From Przewalskia tangutica (lineage: Eukaryota; Streptophyta; Magnoliopsida; Solanales; Solanaceae), in NCBI GenBank assembly GCA_029844215.1, contig CM056728.1:7528001-7592000 (forward strand): a stretch of DNA of 64,000 bases, in the 5' to 3' direction. Shown here in pieces: positions 57,476 through 64,000 of the stretch. The notes under the pieces were generated by a model, which did not search any database, was not told the DNA's origin, and saw nothing but the letters and a program-made list of their open reading frames with translations. The position numbers were made by a program, and so were the translations under genes. Position 1 is the stretch's first letter, and the number at the start of each line of letters is the position of its first letter.

Positions 57476-59025
57476 CTGCGTCCGGCTAAAAGACGTTAAA
57501 GACAGCGCTTGTTAGGAGGCAACCCATTATTTTAATTATGATTATTTTAATTTTTGTTTTAGTTTGTTTTTATTTTGTCTTGAACAGTCTCACGGTCTTG
57601 GGTTCTTGTTTTGCGTTGTTGGATGACAGGTAGACTATAAGTTAACTCTGAGGAAAAATGAGCAAAAATGCTGAAAACAGAGAAAAATCGTCATCAGCGC
57701 CACGGCGCCCAGAATCAGCGCCGTGACGCCAAGAGTTAAGAGCATGATGCTTTGGCGCCACGGCCGAATCTCGTGCCGTGGCGCCGAAGGTTCAGAAACC
57801 CAGATTCCGTGCAAATTCCAGAATTTTTCCTCCCAGACCTCCATTATGACCGATGTGTTGTGTCAGTAAGTTGTCCCTATTTTTTAGTCTGCACACATTG
57901 GGGACAATGTGTCGATTAAGTTTGGGGGGGTGTCTTATATTTTGTTTTATTGGTTTGAGTCTTTGTGATTTGTTTTGTATGTTTTTGAGTATTTTGAGTC
58001 ATAATTTTTTTTTAAGATCATGCATGTTGTAGTTACTTGAAACGCCTAGTGGAGTAAAGTGGAATAATGTAATGGAATTAAAAGCAACCATCTGAACAAT
58101 TAGGTTAGATATGCCAAGAATTCATGATTTCAATTATTTGGGGTATCTTGCTTGATTTATGCATTGTTAGTAATTAAGCCTATGTGCTGCTTGTTTGCTA
58201 TTTGAGGCGAAATAGTTAGGATATGCATGCTAGGGAGATGACTCAGACATTTCTTTGTTAGCCCTTTCTTACCATTCTTTGCCTATCCCTGATATTACAA
58301 TTGTATCCTTAGTCAGCCCCTTTGAGCAAAAAATAAAATCTTTCTTTGACACCCTATAATTCCATATTTGTGTCATAAGTGAAAAATTGAGATGATTAGA
58401 ATATAAAGTGTTGAAAAAGAGACAAAAGAGATTGAACAATTTTGAAGCACCCCAGTGAATAAAATAATTAGGCAAAAGCCTAAGTTTAGGGGTGTCTGCT
58501 ATTCATCATACACTTCATTCTCTCAAAACAAAAGAATGGAAAGATAAGTATGAGGTTAAAAAGAGAATCAAAAAGAAAAGGGAAGAATTGAAAAGCAAAA
58601 GAGCTTATGGTACGTAAGATTGAGCCTAAAGCTTATTTTTACCTACCCCTGCCTAAGCCTATATTACAACCTTGAAAAGTCCTGAAGATCTCTAGTATGT
58701 GTATCCATGATTAGTGGAGCATAGAAAGTGAACATGTCATAGAATTTTAAAATTGACATGCATAGTTAGGTATTTTTACATCCATTGAGCATGATTGAAT
58801 TGAATTTGCGAAATATCTGACTTGAGTGTTTAGAATGCTAAAAATTCATGCTATATGTTCCTGCATATTATCCTACTAACCTTCATGATTTCCTAAGTGA
58901 CAATTGTGCAGCAAATTGATCAGTGTCTTTGAGTCATTTTATTTTCTTTTCTTTTCTTTCGTGTCTTTATTTCTATCTTTTTTATCTTTACTCGAGGGCG
59001 AGCAAAGGTTAAGTTTGGGAGTGTT
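57476..59025 (+). other. Athila 3' untranslated region
   Basis: Long AT-rich spacer with a GC-rich island at 57690-57800 holding CAGCGCCACGGCGCCC and similar palindromes, the phrase AAGTTTGGGGGGGTGT (57920, an old purine tract) and AAGTTTGGGAGTG (59010-59022, the tract next to the LTR). Athila elements normally have such spacers, sometimes with an env-like gene; none is seen here. The frames on both strands are shadows. Confidence 0.6.
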
Positions 59026-60442
59026 TGATCGGTGTATTTTATACACACTTTTTGAGTCATTTTTAGTTTGTATTTTACTCATTTTGTTTATGTTTAGTAT
59101 AGTATTAGGGTTGTTTTCCTTTCTTTTGTGTCACAACGATCAGAAATAGAGAAATGACAAAAAGGAGATGAAATGAGCATAAATGAGATGGAATTGCACA
59201 CAAAAAGGCCAAGAAATGAAGTCTAAGAAGTTCCGGGAAGTATAGAGGAGATCAGACGAAGTCCGAACGAAAAAAGGACGAAGAACCGAAAAAAATGCAA
59301 AATTCGTGAATAATACTATTTAGGTGCCACGACGCCCGAATAGTACTATTTGGGCGCCGTGGCGCCGAAAGTTCAGAGACTCGCAGATTTTTCGGCGCCG
59401 TGGCGCCGGACTGCAGGTCCACGGCGCCGACGCGATATTTTTGACGTTTTGGGCCAAATTTGACACGTTTTCAGGGTGCGAAAGGGACAAGGATTCCTAC
59501 CTACAAAACCTAAAACCCTGCTCATTATATATAGCTAATTAGCCACCATTCTCCATCATTCATTCCATTCTCCATCCATCATTCTACCATATTCCATCTT
59601 GTAAATATTCCACAACACAATCTTTGGATGCTAGAAGGCTTGGAGACTTGTTCTTGAGTATTTTTCTTTCTCTTTTTGTTTTGTTTATTTCAGTTCATGT
59701 ATGGAGATTGTATTAGTTCTTATCGTGACTATGGCTAGGAGCTAATTACTTATTTAGGGATTTCCTTGTGATTCTCTTGAAACTCTTATTCATGAATTAA
59801 TACATTAATTGATTTCTTCTTCACTTGCTTAAGATTTATTCAATAATTGGTTTGATTGCTTGGTAATTAATTGATCACTAGTTATCATCACATATATGAT
59901 TTCGAATCGAAATCCGAAAGGGGAGATTCTGAATATGCTATAGTTGAATAAACATAGGTTAAAATCGTGGACGAAAGTACCCCGATACTTGTGTAGCATA
60001 ATAGGTTATTGTTCTTAATCCTCCTTTGTGGTAAATCCTATCATCGAAAGATAGATGGGTTCTGCATCGGGGTTGAGTGATTATATTACCTTAACAGGAG
60101 TATAAGACGGTCTAGTTAACCTGCTATCTTAACGTAGAAGAAGAAGTCAGTCTAATTGTATTAAGGATTGAATAGAGTGGATAGTTGATGATCTTGGAAG
60201 CCCTAATTCTCCATCATAACTGATTTAATTCAAAGTATTTTCATAATTAGTTTATTTCCTGCATTAGTTTTAATTCTTAGTCATAAATCTCAAACAAATT
60301 TACATTCACCAAATAGAAACTAAAGGATAGATAATCGTTACTTGAAAACCAGTCTCTAAGGACGATATTCGGTCTTACCTAGACTATATTACTTGTAACG
60401 ATACGTGCACTTGCGTTAAGCATGTGTATAAATCGTACATCA
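59026..60442 (+). repeat. 3' LTR of the plus-strand Athila element
   Basis: Starts TGATCGGTGTATTTTATACA and ends ATCGTACATCA, 1417 bases. A GC-rich palindromic zone (59325-59445) repeats GGCGCCGTGGCGCC about 80 bases apart. TATATATAG near 59527 is a possible TATA box. The right end abuts the minus-strand Athila gag inside its coding frame. Confidence 0.8.
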
Positions 60443-61254
60443 ACCACTGGTGATTATTCATTGACATGTCCTCTAGAAGCTCATGTGCCTCATTGACACT
60501 CTTCCTCATAAAAGTTCCACATGCAGCAGCATCAATAATGGTACGAGTAGTACCACACAATCCATTGTAAAAATTGTGTACCAATATCCACTTCTCAAGT
60601 CCGTGCTGCGGACACTTTCTCTGCAACTCTTTAAATCTCTCTCAAGCTTCATACAACGATTCTCCCTCCAGCTGATAAAAATCATTAAGCTCTCCTTTGA
60701 GCTTTGCTGCCTTCGATGAAGGAAAGAATTTGGCAAGAAATTTCTGAACCAAGTCTTGCCATGTGGTGATGGAATTAGCCTGCAAAGAGTTCAACCAGCT
60801 CCAGGAAGTTGGCCAAATGCATATGTGGATCTTCGGATGGTAACCCCCCAAACTGGATCGTACTCTGAACTATGTGCAGAATTGCTGGCTTGATTTTGAA
60901 GTTGTTGGCTTCCACAGCTGGTAGCCTTATGCATGTCTGCATGCCAGTAACAGTTGGAAATATGTAATCCCGTAAACTCCTTGCAGCGGGATTCTGAGCT
61001 TGTGTCTGCACGAATTTTGGCACCTCTTCATTCAACCCGTTCGTGTTCTGTTGATTTGCCATTGATAGTGAATCTGTAATTCTTTTACTTCTCATGTTCT
61101 TTTTACAAACTTTTTCAATCTCATGGTTTAGAGGGACAAATGTGTATGCTCCTCTTCTGCTTCGCATAAACAAAGCTTCCTGATTGGTCAAAAAATAAGA
61201 AAAACAGATCAAGGTAAAAATGTGTTCTAAAATAAAAGGAAAAATAAAAACCAA
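60443..61254 (-). pseudogene. Athila gag N-terminal part
   Basis: Minus-strand frames 61254-60775, 60851-60642 and 60626-60384 read SLRDYIFPTVTGMQTCIRLP, VEANNFKIKPAILHIVQSTI, FGGLPSEDPHMHLANFLEL, then TTWQDLVQKFLAKFFPSSKA, LNDFYQLEGESLYEA and HELLEDMSMNNHQW. This is the classic Athila gag (retrotransposon capsid) order, with two frame breaks (near 60810 and 60640). The frame is interrupted at 60443 by the other Athila LTR. Confidence 0.92.
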
Positions 61255-61295
61255 ATTAGAAATAAGACTAGATAATTCTATATTGATAGTACGCC

Positions 61296-61314
61296 AGTCC
61301 CCGGCAACGGCGTC
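61296..61314 (-). other. Athila primer binding site
   Basis: The plus strand reads AGTCCCCGGCAACGGCGTCA; on the minus strand this is the Athila-type primer site TGACGCCGTTGCCGGGGACT, eight bases from the LTR end. Confidence 0.85.
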
Positions 61315-61321
61315 AAAAACT

Positions 61322-62582
61322 TGTTCGCGATATTTTTGTGCTTACACAAGTGTACGTATCACAATGTAGTAATAAATCTTGGTAAGACCAAGTATCATCC
61401 ACAGAGACTGGTTTATTAATTACTGAATAGCTAATCTATGGTTTCTATTTGGTTAACGTTAATAATGTTTTTCTTGGTTTTTAACTAAGAATTAAAACTA
61501 ATAAAGTGCAGAAAATAACTAATGATGATACTTTGGGTTTTTGATAGTTATGAAGGGAATTAGGGTTTCCAATATCCTCAACTATTCACTCTTTCACTTG
61601 TTAATGCAAGACTAATGATTCTTCTTCTTATTAAGATAGCAGGTTAACGAACATGTTCTATATTCCGGTTAGGACATATAAAAACTCAACCTTATGCAGA
61701 AAACTTCTATATTTCTATGAAAGATTTTACCACACAGGAGGATTAAGAACAATAATCTTAAATACTACACAAGTATCGGGGTACTTTTGTCCGCAATTTT
61801 AACCTATGTCTAGTCAACTATAGCATTTTCAAATCTTCCTTTTCAGATCTCGATTCGAAATCATTTAAGTTATGACAATTAATGGCCAGTTAATTATCAA
61901 ACAATCAATACAAATTGAATAGATCTTAAATAGATGAAGAAGAAATCACTAACAATGCATTAACTTATAAAAAGAGTTTCAAGTTGATTCGATGGAAAAT
62001 CTTAATAAAGAAATTAGCTCCTAGACATTGTTATGCTAAGAAACTAATTAACAATTCCAACATAAACTGAATTGAATAAGGGAAAGAAAAGAACTTTGAA
62101 TAAAAGATGTCTCCAATCTTCTTCTAGCCTCCGATTCTCGCCTCCCAAAGTATGATTTTTAAGAATTAATCCCTAGGGCTGATATCTGTCAAAATCTCAT
62201 TTTGGACCATTTTGCCCTTTTAAAAATCAAATTTTCTTCGCAAAAACCCGCGTCGGCGCCACGGCCCTTGCCTCTAAAAGTCGCGACCTTTCATTCCGAG
62301 CAACTTCTGCAAATTAGCCTTATGGACTCCGTGCGGTTGACAATGCAATTTTGTTTAAATTGCTTCCCGAGCTTCTCAAGGCTTCTTTGATTTATCTCTT
62401 GTGACTAGATAAGCATTTTTGTCCTCAATAACCGCTTATTTCCTTTGAATTCGCCTTGAATCTTATGAATCACTTAAATCCTGAAAATACAACATAACAT
62501 GCATATACTGTACAAATAACTAAAAACACATAAAAGACTCCCTAAGACACACTCTAAAACAGTACTAAAAATAGACTCAACA
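61322..62582 (-). repeat. 5' LTR of the minus-strand Athila element
   Basis: 1261 bases, starting TGTTGAGTCTATTTTTAGTA on the minus strand and ending ATATCGCGAACA. A shortened GC-rich motif (GTCGGCGCCACGGCCC) lies near 62252. The 62-codon frame at 62202 is not a gene. Confidence 0.85.
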
Positions 62583-63639
62583 ATCAGCAAGCTTGTTGCG
62601 GGTCATTTTGCTCAGATGATCCAGTGTTCATATGAGTGTTAGTACTCATAGGAATAATGGTCGGTTTGATGGCTGATATTGGTGTTGACATTGGAGAGGT
62701 TTTCACATGTAAATATTATGGAGAGGGTTTTGAGGAATTTGGGTTTGTGATTGAGGATGGAGTTTGGAATGGTGATGATTCCATCGGGTAGGTAGGATTA
62801 TAACTGAGGTGTGATGTGATTTCCCTTTTTTTATTATATTATAGGGAAAATAGGAGATGATAGAAAAATAACAAATGAGAGGAATATCTATATACTTGAC
62901 AAATCTTTTTAAGCAACAAAAATCCCTTAGTCTTAGGTATTTCAATTTTACACAATAACTTAAATCTAAAATATTGGGATAAAACAACTAAACATCACGG
63001 TAGGAATAAATATTAATCTTATCATTTTAAAGTTTGAAATTCCTATTAAAACAAGGCAAAAACAAATAGGGAGAAAATCTGATTTTTCTGAAATCAGTTA
63101 AGATCAACATCCCAACAAATATCATTATCTGAAAATGTCAACAGTAATATTTTGGACAACACAAATATTATGATCCCGCAAGAATTTTTCGTTTTGGCAA
63201 TAAATCAAGATACATTTTATATGTATTTTTATGAGTTTAACCACTGGAACAATGTAACATTTTCCCATTGTGTCCTTGATCTAATCATAAAACACATACA
63301 AAATTATTTTTTGTGTAAAAAATAAGAATACTTATTTAGTATACTCATAATTTCAGTTTAAACACTTGATACTCTTATAGAATAGGAACGATATCATTTC
63401 ACGGGCTTTTCCCATTTTTCACAGTTGCCAAATATTTATAAAGGCTTTGCCTTATTATGATACTACCTTTTTATGATATTTAATATCATCGCAGAGAACG
63501 ATATCACTTTAGAATCTTGTTCTTATTGAAGGATCATGCTTGTGTGACCAAAAGTAATGCACTATACATCAACAATAATCAGATTGTGATATTAGATAGG
63601 TAAATGTCACCTGAAATGTTAGAGACATTTCAGCCAACA
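62583..63639 (-). other. SIRE-type 3' internal region, continuing
   Basis: Between the Athila LTR and the RNase H at 63640. The minus-strand reading near 62583-62720 gives PMSTPISAIKPTIIPMST and TGSSEQNDPQQAC, a Ser/Thr/Pro-rich N-terminal-like stretch that probably begins the extra ORF whose later part lies at 54889-56029. The rest (62730-63600) is AT-rich without coding sense. Confidence 0.45.
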
Positions 63640-64000
63640 TTCACCAAAAATGTCTTTTTAGAGATTACAAAGACAAAGAGATTTCTTCAACCTGAAAAAT
63701 CTCTCATGGTCCAAAGCTTTTATAAAAATATCAGTTAGTTGATTAAGAGTGTCAACATGTTCATTTTGAACTAGTTGTTTTTCAACCAAATCTCTTAAAA
63801 AATGATGTTAAATATCAATATGTTTTGTACATGAGTGTTGAACTAGATTTTTGGAAATATTTATAGCACTCAAATTATCAAAGTACAAAAACAAAATGTT
63901 GCTAGTAAAACCACAGTCGTCTAATATGTGTCATATCCATATTAATTGAGAGCAACAACCTCCAACTGCTACAAATTTAGATTCAGCTGTTGAAAGCGAG
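63640..64000 (-). pseudogene. RNase H end of a SIRE/Maximus-type copia element (runs off the window)
   Basis: On the minus strand from the window edge: SLSTAESKFVAVGGCCSQLI, DDCGFTSNILFLYFDNLSAI, NISKNLVQHSCTKHIDI, HHFLRDLVEKQLVQNEHVDT and LTDIFIKALDHERFF. This is the conserved copia RNase H with AES and a D at FDN; it contains single-base lesions (a stop after HIDI where Arg is usual). The gap pattern and downstream ORF fit SIRE. The rest of pol lies right of the window. Confidence 0.85.

Larger units (their letters stand above)
56600..60442 (+). mobile_element. Athila-type gypsy element, internally deleted, 3' part
   Basis: Plus-strand order: end of leader, a gag C-terminal frame, the tail phrase AACTGCGTCCGGCTAAAAGA (57474) that follows the coding region in Athila elements, a long spacer, polypurine tract and 3' LTR. 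The 5' LTR, most of gag and all of pol are absent. Because the gag-like frame runs into the element tail, an internal deletion removed pol. Confidence 0.75.
60443..62582 (-). mobile_element. Athila-type gypsy element, minus strand, 5' part
   Basis: On the minus strand: 5' LTR (61322-62582), primer site, leader and gag, which is cut at 60443 by the LTR of the oppositely oriented Athila element. Pol and the 3' LTR are missing. The next bases right of the LTR (62583 on) return to SIRE-type sequence, so this element had inserted into the SIRE ORF. Confidence 0.8.

Noticed and set aside
58904..59149. 81-codon hydrophobic frame, possible env-like protein of Athila
   Set aside because: It spans the polypurine tract and LTR start, so it cannot be a separate gene; env-like proteins are far longer.

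Overview
This window is nuclear DNA from a flowering plant, most likely a member of the Solanaceae. The family call rests on the one clearly intact host gene, an intronless AP2/ERF transcription factor (25659-26330, minus strand) whose N-terminus and AP2 domain closely resemble the tobacco ERF2-type group IX proteins as I remember them. The rest fits a large repeat-rich plant genome. Nearly all of the 64 kb is LTR retrotransposon sequence of both superfamilies (Ty3/gypsy: Tekay-type chromovirus, Tat/Ogre, Athila; Ty1/copia: three related copies plus a SIRE/Maximus-type element), heavily nested and mostly broken by frameshifts.

Layout. 1-8572: a Tekay-type chromovirus (plus strand; 5' LTR cut by the window edge) sitting inside the 5' LTR of a Tat/Ogre-type element. 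8573-19444: that Tat element, which lacks any recognisable pol and carries a 1.9 kb tandem array of ~42-bp units (13131-15045) before its 3' LTR. 19445-25500: old LTR-like fragments, a copia integrase relic, a TRIM-like pair, and a promoter plus first-exon fragment interrupted by a 323-bp fold-back made of inverted copia LTRs. 25659-26430: the ERF gene and its core promoter. 26700-37475: 5'-truncated copia element A, split by a Tat solo LTR (29578-36741, target duplication GTCAT), itself split by a Tekay solo LTR (31682-35205, target duplication AACAT). 37506-37768: a MITE-like hairpin. 38545-50140: copia B (minus strand), split by a full-length Tekay element (40414-50037, minus strand, target duplication GGGCT). 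50143-51208: a reversed Athila LTR. 51209-53112: copia C (plus strand). 54090-64000: a SIRE-type copia in minus orientation, interrupted by a Tekay LTR fragment and two opposed Athila remnants.

No operon-like cooperation exists here; the coding content is one host regulator plus autonomous or defective transposon genes. Target-site duplications allow insertion order to be read: Tat into copia A, then Tekay into Tat; Tekay into copia B, where the copia reading frame runs on across the removed insert. Tekay copy 2 is flanked by two LTRs that look nearly identical over long stretches, so it is probably young.

Two cautions. Many differences between otherwise near-identical copies are short block changes at CTG-containing sites (CTG against ACTG, ACG or ACAA), which look more like an assembly or polishing artefact than mutation, so some of the frameshifts in the transposon genes may not be real. 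I found no tRNA, rRNA, CRISPR or clearly novel gene system; the most notable items are the array-bearing defective Tat element, the LTR fold-back in a gene start, and the frameshifted ERF C-terminus.
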